Shown here: piece by piece, positions 9,185-16,639 of the stretch
Position numbering within the stretch: the first letter of the stretch is position 1
How the letters are laid out: each line of letters opens with the position of its first letter
Assembly (NCBI GenBank): GCA_025964325.1
Contig: JAOPZA010000081.1
Span: 1 to 64,000, forward strand
DNA: 64,000 nt
Direction: 5' to 3'
DNA from: Conexibacter sp.
GTDB lineage: Bacteria > Actinomycetota > Thermoleophilia > Solirubrobacterales > Solirubrobacteraceae
Translations under genes and position numbers: made by a program
The notes under the pieces: model-generated
Told to the model about the DNA's origin: nothing
Databases searched by the model: none
The model's input: the letters and a program-made list of their open reading frames with translations, nothing else

Positions 9185-10117
9185 CTAGGCGGTGGCGGCG
9201 GTCAGACGGGCGAGCTCGTCGTCGCCGAGCTGGAGCGCGGCGAAGGGCAGCAGGCCGGTGAGCTGCTCTGGGGTGCGGGCGCTGGCGATCGGGGCGATGA
9301 CGGTCGGCTGGGCGAGGAGCCAGGCGAGCGAGATCGCGGCGACGGTCGTCTCGTGGGCGGTCGCGATGTCGTCGAGGACGCCGAGCAGGGCGACGTTGCG
9401 GTCGTCCTCCAGGTAGGCGCTGGCGCCTTCGGCGCGCTCGCTCTCGACGCCGTTGACGCCCGGTCGGTACTTGCCGGTCAGGAAGCCCTTCGCGAGTCCG
9501 AAGTAGGGGATCGTGACGAGCTGCTCGCGGGCGACGAGGTCGCGCAGCCCGTTCTCGTAGTCGTCGCGCTCGACGAGGTTGTAGTGCGGTTGGAGCGCGA
9601 CGTAGCGGGCGAAGCCCTCGCGGTCGGAGACGGCGAGCGCCTGCGCGAGGCGATCGGCGCTGTAGTTCGAGGCCGCGATCGCGCGGACCTTGCCCTCGCG
9701 CACGAGCGCGTCGAAGGCCGCGAGCGTCTCCTCGAGCGGGGTGTCGGGGTCGTCGTAGTGCGCGTAGTAGAGGTCGATGCGGTCGGTCCCGAGGCGCTTC
9801 AGGGACGCTTCCGCGTGCGTGCGGATCGTCTCCGGCGCGAGGCCGTCGCCGCCGCCGCCGACCTTCGTCGCGACGATCATGTCGTCGCGCTTGCCGCGCC
9901 TTCTGAGCCAGTTCCCGATCACGGTCTCCGACTCGCCGCCGGAGTGGCCGGGCACCCAGTTGGAGTAGACGTCGGCGCTGTCGATGAAGTTGCCGCCGGC
10001 CGCCGCGTAGGCGTCGAGGACCGCGAAGGACTGCGACTCGTCCGCGGTCCAGCCGAAGACGTTGCCGCCGAGCGAGAGCGGGAAGACGTCGAGATCTGTG
10101 GAAGGTATGTTCGCCAT
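9185..10117 (-). CDS. Aldo/keto reductase (second copy type)
   Basis: A 310-aa aldo/keto reductase distinct from the one at 6430. The catalytic residues appear as FIDSADVYS, MIVATKVGG and LYYAHYDDPDTP. An insertion (NWVPGHSGGESE) after the Tyr loop is typical of the YccK/IolS-like subgroup. It should use NADPH to reduce small aldehydes or ketones. I chose ATG 10117 because TATGTT lies exactly 6 nt upstream on the minus strand, a leaderless arrangement; the longer ORF-track version runs into the VOC gene's shadow. It lies 44 bp downstream of the VOC gene and may be partly read from that gene's promoter. Confidence 0.9.
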   Translation of the reverse strand: MANIPSTDLDVFPLSLGGNVFGWTADESQSFAVLDAYAAAGGNFIDSADVYSNWVPGHSGGESETVIGNWLRRRGKRDDMIVATKVGGGGDGLAPETIRTHAEASLKRLGTDRIDLYYAHYDDPDTPLEETLAAFDALVREGKVRAIAASNYSADRLAQALAVSDREGFARYVALQPHYNLVERDDYENGLRDLVAREQLVTIPYFGLAKGFLTGKYRPGVNGVESERAEGASAYLEDDRNVALLGVLDDIATAHETTVAAISLAWLLAQPTVIAPIASARTPEQLTGLLPFAALQLGDDELARLTAATA

Positions 10118-10161
10118 GCGACGAACATAGCAACGGTTCCGGCGGCTCCCCGGCGCGCCCG

Positions 10162-11061
10162 TCAAGCGGGCGGCGGCGCCGGCGCGACGTGCAGCAGCAG
10201 CTCGTTGCCGAACGGGTCGGTCGCGACGAACGCGTCGGGGTCGTCCTCGGCGGGGCCGCTCGGGCCGCCGGCCGCCTCGACGCGGGCACGCACGCGCGCC
10301 AGCTCGCCGGCGTCCGGCAGCGCGATCGCGAAGGAGCGCAGACCGCGCGCGGCCCGGTCGGCGGTCGGGCCGCCGGCGCTGGCCCAGGTGTTCATGCCGA
10401 TGTGGTGGTGGTAGCCGCCGGCCGAGAGGAACAGCGCGCCCGGGTAGCCGCGCACGACGACGTCGAAGCCGAGGACGCCGTGGTAGAAGGCCTCGCCGGC
10501 GGCGACGTCGCTGACCTGCAGGTGCACGTGGCCCATCCGCGTGCCGCCCGGCATGCCGTCGTCGCCGGCGTCCTGCGGCAGCGTCGCGAGCACGCCCTCG
10601 ACGTCCATCGGCAGCGTCGCCATCTCGATCTCGCCGCCGGGAGCACGGCGCCACTCCTCGCGCGGGCGGTCGCGGTAGATCTCGATCCCGTTGCCCTCGG
10701 GGTCGTCGAGGTAGAGCGCCTCGCTGACGAGGTGGTCGGACGCGCCGGCGATCGGCCAGCGCGCGAGCGCGACGCGGCGGATCGCGCGCGCCAGCTCCTC
10801 GCGCGAGGGGACGAGCAGCGCCAGGTGGAAGAGGCCGCTCGAGCGCGGCGCCCGCGCTGCGGCGTCGGCCCGGCCGACCAGCTCGACGAGCGGCGCCTCG
10901 CCCGGAACGCCGAGGCGGGCGGTGCCCTCGTCGAGGGCGAGGACGCGCAGTCCCAGCGCCTGCTCGTAGAAGGCGGTCGTGCCGGCGAGGTCGGCGACGG
11001 TCAGCCGCACGGCCCCGACGGTCGTCGCTGGGTGGAGTGAGGGGGCGGAGGTATCGGTCAT
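10162..11061 (-). CDS. VOC-family dioxygenase/glyoxalase-like protein (CatE-like)
   Basis: A 299-aa protein with tandem vicinal-oxygen-chelate modules, resembling CatE-type extradiol dioxygenases or ring-cleavage-like VOC proteins. The first module shows GLFHLALLV (metal His) and GNGIEIYRDRPREEW (metal Glu), the second shows GHVHLQVSD and YHHHIGMNTW, so the usual two His and one Glu ligands can be placed. It should be a cytosolic metalloenzyme. A substrate cannot be assigned; many such genes are only called glyoxalase. A TATCGT box lies 15 nt before the ATG. It is followed by the aldo/keto reductase on the same strand. Confidence 0.85.
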   Translation of the reverse strand: MTDTSAPSLHPATTVGAVRLTVADLAGTTAFYEQALGLRVLALDEGTARLGVPGEAPLVELVGRADAAARAPRSSGLFHLALLVPSREELARAIRRVALARWPIAGASDHLVSEALYLDDPEGNGIEIYRDRPREEWRRAPGGEIEMATLPMDVEGVLATLPQDAGDDGMPGGTRMGHVHLQVSDVAAGEAFYHGVLGFDVVVRGYPGALFLSAGGYHHHIGMNTWASAGGPTADRAARGLRSFAIALPDAGELARVRARVEAAGGPSGPAEDDPDAFVATDPFGNELLLHVAPAPPPA

Positions 11062-11223
11062 TTGATTGTGCGCGCAACGATAGCAAAGGCCCGGGTCGGG
11101 CCCGTTGGTGTGCCGAGATGGGAGTTAGATTGGGAACTGTTAGCTCAGGGTTAAGCTTTCTCTCACGATTCGCGGCAACGCTCGAAGGGTGCCCGCGATC
11201 TCCAGAACTATCGCCCGGCCCGC

Positions 11224-12183
11224 ATGAGCGTCGACTTCCTCGCCGCCTACGCCGGCAGCTCGGTCGCTCAAGCCGCGCTCGTCGCGGGGGCGACGGCGAC
11301 GAGCGCGCCGCTCTGGCTCGGGCCGCTGCGCCACCGCGCCTTCGCGCTGATCCCGCTCTTCTCGCTCGTCGGCGTCGTGCTGGCGCTGAACCTCTGGCCG
11401 TCCGGCGCCGACACGCTCTCGAAGGTCGCCCTCGTGCTCGTCCCGCTGCTGGCGCTGATCGCGGCCGCCCGCTCCGGCTGGCCGGCGGCGGTGCTCGTGG
11501 TGGCGGGCCTGGCGGCCGCGCTGCTGGACGTGCACGGGCTCGCCGGACAGCTCGGCGCCCTCGTCGTGATCGCCGCCAGCTGCATGCTGCTGGGGACGCT
11601 GCTGGTCGAGCTGACGCCGGCGCGTTGGCTCGGGGCCGGGATCGTCGCGATGGCGGTCGCCGACCTCGTGCTGGTCGCGAGCGGCCTGCTGGAGCCGGCC
11701 GCCGACGCGCTCAACCAGGCGGGCGTCGCCCACAGCCTGCCGCAGCTCCAGCGCGTCCAGATCGGCCCGCTGGCGATGGGCTACGGCGACGTCTTCCTGC
11801 CCGCGCTGGTCGGCGCCCTGCTGGCCGCGCGGGCGCGGCCGCGCGCCTGGGCGGCCGGCCTCACGCTCGGCTTCGCGCTCGTCGCGGCGATCTTCTTCCT
11901 GCTCGTCGACCAGCTGCCGGCGACCGTCCCGGTCGCGTTCGCGCTCTTCGTCGTCGAGGCCGCCGGCGCGCTGCGCACGGCTCGCCGGCGCTACCGCGCG
12001 GCACGACGCGCGGCACGCGACATATCCTCGCCGCCATGCGGGGACCAGGTACGAGCACGTCCGGCGAGCTGGCCGGCCGCCGCGAAGGGGCCGTCCGCGA
12101 TCGCCGCGACGAGCACGGTGCGCAGCCATGAGGCGCCGGGACGTCACCGCGTCGCGTCGCCGCGCCGGCAGCTGCGCGGCTGA
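11224..12183 (+). CDS. Putative presenilin-like (GxGD) intramembrane protein
   Basis: A 319-aa membrane protein not recognised by name. It has about nine hydrophobic segments over residues 1-250 and then a basic, low-complexity tail. Two membrane aspartates stand out: D147 in AVADLVLV and D189 in MGYGDVFLPALVG, which matches the GxGDxxxPxLV pattern of A22-type (presenilin/PSH) intramembrane aspartyl proteases. A later LPATVPVAF segment could correspond to the PAL helix. Function as a protease is inferred, not shown. The tail (from about 12036) overlaps two ORFs in other frames and may not all be translated. TATCGC lies 9 nt before the ATG. Confidence 0.62.
   Translation: MSVDFLAAYAGSSVAQAALVAGATATSAPLWLGPLRHRAFALIPLFSLVGVVLALNLWPSGADTLSKVALVLVPLLALIAAARSGWPAAVLVVAGLAAALLDVHGLAGQLGALVVIAASCMLLGTLLVELTPARWLGAGIVAMAVADLVLVASGLLEPAADALNQAGVAHSLPQLQRVQIGPLAMGYGDVFLPALVGALLAARARPRAWAAGLTLGFALVAAIFFLLVDQLPATVPVAFALFVVEAAGALRTARRRYRAARRAARDISSPPCGDQVRARPASWPAAAKGPSAIAATSTVRSHEAPGRHRVASPRRQLRG
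12036..12131 (+). CDS. Possible 31-aa small ORF
   Basis: A short frame inside the 3' tail of the GxGD membrane gene. It is listed because TATCCT ends 7 nt before its ATG, the same promoter-to-start spacing as at many other genes here, and because its stop overlaps the next ATG by ATGA. The peptide is hydrophilic and Arg/Gly-rich with no recognisable domain. It may be a translated leader that couples to the gene at 12128, or the promoter may serve that gene alone. Codon use does not discriminate between the frames. Confidence 0.3.
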   Translation: MRGPGTSTSGELAGRREGAVRDRRDEHGAQP

Positions 12184-12544
12184 CCGCATCTGGATCGGCT
12201 TCCTGCACTTCGTCGCGGTCCGGCCCGACAGCGTCCTCGACGGCGGCGACGGCGCCTACGGCTACGTCGCCGCGCGGGTGCCCGACCAGGCCCGCTACCT
12301 GCGCGTCGTCGGGCGCGCCGCGACGCGCCACGGGCTCGTGCTCGAGAACGTCGAGTGGGTCGAGCCGGCGACGGCGCTGCCGCCCGAGCACCGTCCCGGC
12401 GGGGAGCTGCAGGAGCTGGTCGGGAGCGCGCGGCGGTCGCCGCGCCCCGTCGTGTGGGGGCCGCTGCACGCCTACACCGGCGCCGAGGGCGACGAGTCCG
12501 ACGACGAGGACGTGCCGTGGTCGAGCCGCGACGTCAGCGGGTAG
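12128..12544 (+). CDS. Conserved-looking hypothetical protein
   Basis: A 138-aa protein I do not recognise. From about residue 18 it reads as a compact soluble domain (IWIGFLHFVAVRP, YGYVAARVPDQARYLRVV, LVLENVEWVEP) and ends in an acidic stretch with EGDESDDEDVPW. The first 17 residues are Arg-rich and may be poorly conserved. No membrane segment or metal motif is seen. It begins in an ATGA overlap with the small ORF and overlaps the tail of the GxGD membrane gene. The NAD(P)-binding protein follows 10 bp later with its own TAGGGT box. Confidence 0.6.
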   Translation: MRRRDVTASRRRAGSCAADRIWIGFLHFVAVRPDSVLDGGDGAYGYVAARVPDQARYLRVVGRAATRHGLVLENVEWVEPATALPPEHRPGGELQELVGSARRSPRPVVWGPLHAYTGAEGDESDDEDVPWSSRDVSG

Positions 12545-12554
12545 GGTCACCGCG

Positions 12555-13211
12555 ATGGCGCGCACGATCACGATCGCCGGCGGGCATGGCCAGATCGCGC
12601 TGAGGCTGGCGCGGCTGCTGGTCGCCCGCGGCGACCACGTCCGCGGGCTGATCCGCAATCCCGACCACGCGGCGGACCTGCGCGCGATCGGTGTCGAGCC
12701 GATCGTCTTCGACCTCGAGAACGACGCGGTCGGCGGGCTCGCGAACGAGATCGCCGGCTCCGACGCCGTCGTCTTCGCGGCCGGCGCCGGGCCGGGCAGC
12801 GGCGAGGCGCGCAAGGAGACGACCGACCGCGACGGCGCGATCAAGCTGATCGAGGCGGCGCAGGCGCGCAACGTCGCGCGCTACGTGATGGTCAGCTCGA
12901 TCGGCGCCGACAGCTCGGCGCAGGGCGGCGGCTTCGCCGCCTACCTGCGCGCGAAGGGCCAGGCCGACGACGCCCTCGAGGCGAGCGGGCTCGACTGGAC
13001 GATCGTGCGCCCCGGCGCGCTCACGAACGACCCCGGCAGGGGGCGCGTGGCCGTCGGCGAGCAGCTGCCGCGGGGCGAGATCCCGCGCGACGACGTCGCG
13101 GCCGTGCTCGCCGCGGTGCTCGACCGCCCAGGGACGATCGGCCGCAGATTCGTGGTCGTCGGCGGCGAGCTGCCGATCGACGAGGCGTTGGCCGCGCTCG
13201 AACGTTCCTAG
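12555..13211 (+). CDS. NAD(P)-binding atypical SDR (NmrA/YwnB-like)
   Basis: A 218-aa single Rossmann-fold protein of the atypical SDR group. The N-terminus carries the glycine-rich dinucleotide motif IAGGHGQIALRLARLL, and later segments (VVFAAGAGPG, YVMVSSIGAD, WTIVRPGALTND) match NAD(P)H-binding SDR-like proteins of the YwnB/HSCARG type. The classical YxxxK pair is replaced by YLRAKGQ, so catalytic activity is plausible but unproven; redox sensing is an alternative. TAGGGT lies 7 nt upstream of the ATG, a leaderless arrangement. It converges on the small secreted protein gene, with a hairpin between them. Confidence 0.86.
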   Translation: MARTITIAGGHGQIALRLARLLVARGDHVRGLIRNPDHAADLRAIGVEPIVFDLENDAVGGLANEIAGSDAVVFAAGAGPGSGEARKETTDRDGAIKLIEAAQARNVARYVMVSSIGADSSAQGGGFAAYLRAKGQADDALEASGLDWTIVRPGALTNDPGRGRVAVGEQLPRGEIPRDDVAAVLAAVLDRPGTIGRRFVVVGGELPIDEALAALERS

Positions 13212-13231
13212 GACGTCGCCGCCGCGACGTC
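13212..13231. terminator. Convergent-gene hairpin
   Basis: The arms GACGTCG and CGACGTC form a perfect 7-bp stem with a 6-nt loop directly after the SDR stop and before the stop of the convergent secreted-protein gene. It lacks a U-tract, so it is only a candidate bidirectional terminator. Confidence 0.4.
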
Positions 13232-13232
13232 G

Positions 13233-13601
13233 CTATCTGCAGAGGTCGCGGTAGAGCAGGTCGCGCAGCACGCGGATCGGCACGCGGCGCCGGTCGTCGG
13301 CGCAGCGCTCCGGAGCGCCGATGTCGCTGCCGGCGAGACGGATCTGCCACCCGCCCGTACCCGCGCGACGACGCAGCACGAAGCTTCCGTTGCCGCAGTG
13401 GGAGTCGGCGATCGTGACCGTGCCGTAGCGGTAGCCGGGGGTCGCGACCGTCGAGATGCGGCCGCGTCGCTGGACGCACGTCCCGGATCTGTCGACCGCG
13501 CGCCACATCGACCGCGACTCGTGCGCGCTCGCGCGGCGGTGGGCGCCGGCGTCGGCGGCGCCGACCGCGAGCCAGAGGCCGACGGAGGCGATCAGCGCCA
13601 C
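13233..13601 (-). CDS. Small secreted hypothetical protein
   Basis: A 122-aa protein with an N-terminal hydrophobic segment (ALIASVGLWLAVGAADAGA) that reads as a signal peptide with an AxA-type cleavage site. The mature part is basic and has four cysteines (GTCVQ, DSHCGNG, ERCADD, RDLCR) that could form two disulfides outside the cell. No family is recognised. The start is GTG at 13601. The 13-bp gap to the divergent GTG of the hydrolase gene leaves little room for separate promoters; a TAGCCT box there points toward the hydrolase. Confidence 0.55.
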   Translation of the reverse strand: MALIASVGLWLAVGAADAGAHRRASAHESRSMWRAVDRSGTCVQRRGRISTVATPGYRYGTVTIADSHCGNGSFVLRRRAGTGGWQIRLAGSDIGAPERCADDRRRVPIRVLRDLLYRDLCR

Positions 13602-13614
13602 GTAGCCTGCGCGC

Positions 13615-14766
13615 GTGGACCGCAGGCGATCGCGATCCGGTGGGAGTCCGCGCGGTCACCGCAGACGGCGGCTCGCGGTCGCGCTGAGCGCCCTGATCCT
13701 GTTCCTCGCGGCGCTGCTGGCGGTCGTCTGCTGGTTCCTCTCCTCGCTGCTGCTCGATCCGCATCACGACCTCGTGCGCGAGACGATCCGGGTGGAGGCG
13801 GCCGGCGGCGGCAGCGTCACGCTGGCGCGCACCAAGGCGAGCGGGCGCGACGGCGTCTTCGGCCTCGACTGGAAGGGCGGCCACGCGATCGCCGGGACGA
13901 TCACCGCGGGCGACGGGAAGACGATCACGCGCAAGCTGAGCAGCGTGAGCGGGGGGCTGAGAGCCGGCACGAAGGTCGCGCTCGATCCCGACGTCTGGCA
14001 AGGGACGCCGCGCTCGGCGCTGGGGATCCCGTTCCGCGCCGTCGACGTCCCCGATCCGCTCGGTCCGATGCCGGCCTGGTACGTGCGCGGCCGCGGCGGG
14101 ACGTGGGTCCTGTTCGTGCACGGGATTGACGGGAGCCGCGCCGGCGGCCTGCGCCCGCTGCGGACGCTCCACGACGCGAAGCTGCCGTCGCTGCTGATCT
14201 CCTATCGCAACGACGCCGGCGCGCCGCGCAGCCCCGACCGGCACATCCATCTCGGGATGACGGAGTGGGAGGACCTCGACGCGGCGGCCCGCTGGGCGGT
14301 CGCGCACGGGGCGCAGCGGCTCGTGCTCTACGGCGACTCGATGGGCGGCTCGATCGTGACGCGCTTCATGCACGAGTCGCGGCTCGCCTCCCGCGTGATC
14401 GCGCTCGTGCTCGACGCGCCCGTGCTCGACTGGCGCGCGGTCATCTCCGGGCAGGCCGACCGCTTCCACCTGCCGTTCCTCGGCCCGCCGGTGCGCTGGG
14501 CGATCGGCGCGCGCGTCGACGTGAGCTGGGACGCGCTCGACGAGATCGCGCAGGCGAGCAGCTTCCACGTCCCGATCCTGCTGTTCCAGGGGCTCGCCGA
14601 CCCGCTCGTGCCGCCGACCGACAGCCGCGCCTTCGCCGCCCGCGTGCCGCAGCGGCAGGCGACCTTCGAGGGGTTCGCGGGCGCCGGCCACATCCAGAGC
14701 TGGAACGTCGACCCCGCGCGCTACGAGCGCACGCTCGCGGCCTTCCTTGCGCGGGTCGTGAAGTAG
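13615..14766 (+). CDS. Membrane-anchored alpha/beta hydrolase
   Basis: A 383-aa serine hydrolase with a basic N-terminus and one membrane helix (about residues 22-48), so the catalytic domain is probably outside the cytoplasm. The nucleophile elbow is GDSMGG, preceded by the oxyanion-type segment LFVHGIDGSR. The acid is the Asp of GLADPLVPP and the base is the His of GAGHIQSW. It resembles BAAT/dipeptidyl-peptidase-like or lysophospholipase-like hydrolases; the substrate cannot be called. The GTG start is supported by TAGCCT ending 6 nt upstream. Confidence 0.85.
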   Translation: MDRRRSRSGGSPRGHRRRRLAVALSALILFLAALLAVVCWFLSSLLLDPHHDLVRETIRVEAAGGGSVTLARTKASGRDGVFGLDWKGGHAIAGTITAGDGKTITRKLSSVSGGLRAGTKVALDPDVWQGTPRSALGIPFRAVDVPDPLGPMPAWYVRGRGGTWVLFVHGIDGSRAGGLRPLRTLHDAKLPSLLISYRNDAGAPRSPDRHIHLGMTEWEDLDAAARWAVAHGAQRLVLYGDSMGGSIVTRFMHESRLASRVIALVLDAPVLDWRAVISGQADRFHLPFLGPPVRWAIGARVDVSWDALDEIAQASSFHVPILLFQGLADPLVPPTDSRAFAARVPQRQATFEGFAGAGHIQSWNVDPARYERTLAAFLARVVK

Positions 14767-14808
14767 GCGCCGCAGGTCGGGCGCCCGGCGGCCGGGTATC
14801 GTCGCCCC

Positions 14809-15579
14809 ATGACCGCGACCCTGGCCGACGCCGATCTCTCCCTGACGCTCGACCGCGAGGGGGGCGAGCGCCGGCTCGCGCAGGCGCAGCAGCGCCTGCT
14901 CGCACTGCGCCTGCAGCTCGGCGGCCTCCTCGGCGACGGTCGCGTCGGGCCGCCGCTGTGCGTGCTGCTCGAGGGCTGGGACGCCTCCGGCAAGGGCGGC
15001 GCGATTCGCCGCCTCGTGGCGCCGCTCGATCCGCGCCACGTCCGCGTCAAGCAGTTCGCGGCGCCGACCGAGGACGAGAAGCGCCACCACTTCCTCCAGC
15101 GCTTCTGGCCGGTGCTGCCCGGCCGGGGCGGGATGGCGGTGCTCGACCGCTCCTGGTACGGCCGTGTGCTGGTCGAGCGCGTCGAGGGCTTCGCGACCGA
15201 GGCGGAGTGGACGCGCGCCTACGACGACATCGTGGCGCTCGAGCACATGCTCGCCGGCGACGGCATGGTGTTCGTGAAGCTGTGGCTCCACATCTCCGAC
15301 GAGGAGCAGCTGAAGCGCTTCAAGGCGCGCGAGCGGGATCCGCTGAAGCGCTGGAAGCTGACCGACGAGGACTGGCGCAACCGCGAGAAGCGGCCGCAGT
15401 ACGAGGCCGCCGTCGAGCAGATGCTCGCGCGCACCGACAAGCCGCAGGCGCCCTGGACGGTGATCCCGGCGGAGTCGAAGCGCTACGCGCGGGTCGCCGT
15501 GATCGCGACCGTCTGCGAGGCGATCGAGGTCGGCCTCCGTGCCCACGGGATCGAGCCGCTACGCTTGGAGGGCAGCTGA
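14809..15579 (+). CDS. ppk2: Polyphosphate kinase 2
   Basis: A 256-aa PPK2-family enzyme that transfers phosphate between polyphosphate and nucleotides in the cytosol. The Walker A loop is GWDASGKGG (about residues 56-64), Walker B is the AVLDRSWYGR segment, and the lid region KRFKARERDPLKRWKLTDED is present. It is one PPK2 domain long, as usual for class I or III. TATCGT lies 6 nt before the ATG, suggesting a leaderless mRNA. Its last codons contain the presumed promoter of the downstream TerC riboswitch, and its TGA lies in the first stem of that riboswitch. Confidence 0.93.
   Translation: MTATLADADLSLTLDREGGERRLAQAQQRLLALRLQLGGLLGDGRVGPPLCVLLEGWDASGKGGAIRRLVAPLDPRHVRVKQFAAPTEDEKRHHFLQRFWPVLPGRGGMAVLDRSWYGRVLVERVEGFATEAEWTRAYDDIVALEHMLAGDGMVFVKLWLHISDEEQLKRFKARERDPLKRWKLTDEDWRNREKRPQYEAAVEQMLARTDKPQAPWTVIPAESKRYARVAVIATVCEAIEVGLRAHGIEPLRLEGS
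15560..15565 (+). promoter_or_regulatory. Candidate -10 box for the riboswitch transcript
   Basis: TACGCT in the last codons of ppk2 would place a transcription start near 15572-15574, just before the first paired base of the riboswitch. This is an inference from spacing; no clear -35 was required by other promoters in this part of the window. Confidence 0.4.
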
Positions 15580-15693
15580 AGGGAAGTAGCCCTGCGACAC
15601 GGCGCGTTCGTCAAGACGGTCCTCCCATGGGGGCCCGGCGCGTTGGCCGACAGTCCGGTGGGCGAAACCTTCGAGACCGCAATCTCGAAGGAG
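15576..15693 (+). ncRNA. yybP-ykoY manganese riboswitch with SD-sequestering hairpin
   Basis: Conserved yybP-ykoY elements appear in order: a GGGAAGTAG element just inside P1, TTCGTCAAGACGG, CCCGGCGCGTTGGCCGACAG and GGCGAAACC closing P1. P1 pairs GAAGG (15578-15582) with CCTTC (15668-15672). The same 3' strand can instead form a perfect 9-bp hairpin, CCTTCGAGA (15668-15676) with TCTCGAAGG (15683-15691), which buries the AAGGAG Shine-Dalgarno (15688-15693). Metal binding would stabilise P1 and free the SD, so this reads as a translational ON switch for the downstream TerC-family gene, a typical target of this class. Confidence 0.85.
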
Positions 15694-15703
15694 TCGTGCC
15701 CCG

Positions 15704-16618
15704 ATGCTCCCCTGGATCGCCCTCTCGTCGTTCGTCGTGCTCGCGCTCGTCGTCGACCTGCGGGGCCACGGCGCCGGCACCCCGTCGACGCGATCGGCGC
15801 TCGTCTGGTCGCTGATCTGGACCGCGATCGGCATCGCCTTCGCCGGCCTCGTCGCGCTGTTCGACAGCGGCGCCCACGCGAGCGAGTACCTCGCCGGCTT
15901 CCTGATCGAGAAGTCGCTGTCGCTCGACAACCTCTTCGTCTTCGCCGTCCTCTTCAGCTTCTTCGGCGTGCCGGCCGCGCAGCGCAACCGCGTGCTGCTC
16001 TACGGTGTCGCGGGGGCGATCGTGCTGCGCACCGGCTTCATCCTCGTCGGTGCGGCCGCGCTCGACGCGTTCCACGCGACGACCTACGTCCTCGGGGCGC
16101 TGCTCGCCTTCACGGCGGTGAGAATCGCGCGCCAGGGCGACGAGCACGTCGATCCCGAGAAGACGGTCGCGATGCGGGTGCTGCGCCGCATCGTGCCGCT
16201 CTCGCCCGACTACGACGGCAGCAGGCTGCTGACGCGGGTGGGCGGCAAGCGGCTCGCGACGCCGCTCCTGGCGGCGCTGCTGATGGTCGCCGCGTTCGAC
16301 GTGATGTTCGCGATCGACTCGATCCCGGCGATCTTCGCGATCACCCGCGAGACGTTCGTCGTCTTCGCCGCCAACGCCTTCTCGCTGCTCGGGCTGGTGA
16401 GCCTCTACTTCGTGCTCGAGGGGATGCTCGACCGCTTCCGCTACCTCAACCTCGGGCTGGCCGCGATCCTCGCGTTCGTCGCCGCCAAGCTCGTGCTGGT
16501 CGACGTCTGGCATCCGCCGATCGTGCTCTCCCTCGCCGTCGTCCTCGGCGCGCTGGTGGCGGCGGCGCTCGCCTCGGTCGTCGCCGACCGGCGCGAGGCG
16601 GCGGCGCCGGTGGAATAG
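15704..16618 (+). CDS. TerC/Alx-family membrane protein (putative Mn2+ exporter)
   Basis: A 304-aa integral membrane protein of the TerC family with about eight helices. Family motifs include EKSLSLDNLFVF near residues 66-77 and FDVMFAIDSIPAIFAIT in a later helix; the acidic residues in these helices are thought to handle metal. Alx/TerC proteins act in manganese homeostasis, and the riboswitch immediately upstream supports that role here. The ATG has an AAGGAG Shine-Dalgarno 10 nt upstream, which is the regulated site. The longer track ORF in another frame is a shadow. It ends 21 bp from the convergent M14-like gene. Confidence 0.92.
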   Translation: MLPWIALSSFVVLALVVDLRGHGAGTPSTRSALVWSLIWTAIGIAFAGLVALFDSGAHASEYLAGFLIEKSLSLDNLFVFAVLFSFFGVPAAQRNRVLLYGVAGAIVLRTGFILVGAAALDAFHATTYVLGALLAFTAVRIARQGDEHVDPEKTVAMRVLRRIVPLSPDYDGSRLLTRVGGKRLATPLLAALLMVAAFDVMFAIDSIPAIFAITRETFVVFAANAFSLLGLVSLYFVLEGMLDRFRYLNLGLAAILAFVAAKLVLVDVWHPPIVLSLAVVLGALVAAALASVVADRREAAAPVE

Positions 16619-16639
16619 GCGATCCCGGCGACGCCGTCC

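Noticed and set aside
11785-11800. Type IV prepilin peptidase (A24) assignment for the GYGD protein
   Set aside because: A24 enzymes read GGGDxKL; the sequence here is GYGDVFLPAL, closer to A22, and no pilin genes are near.
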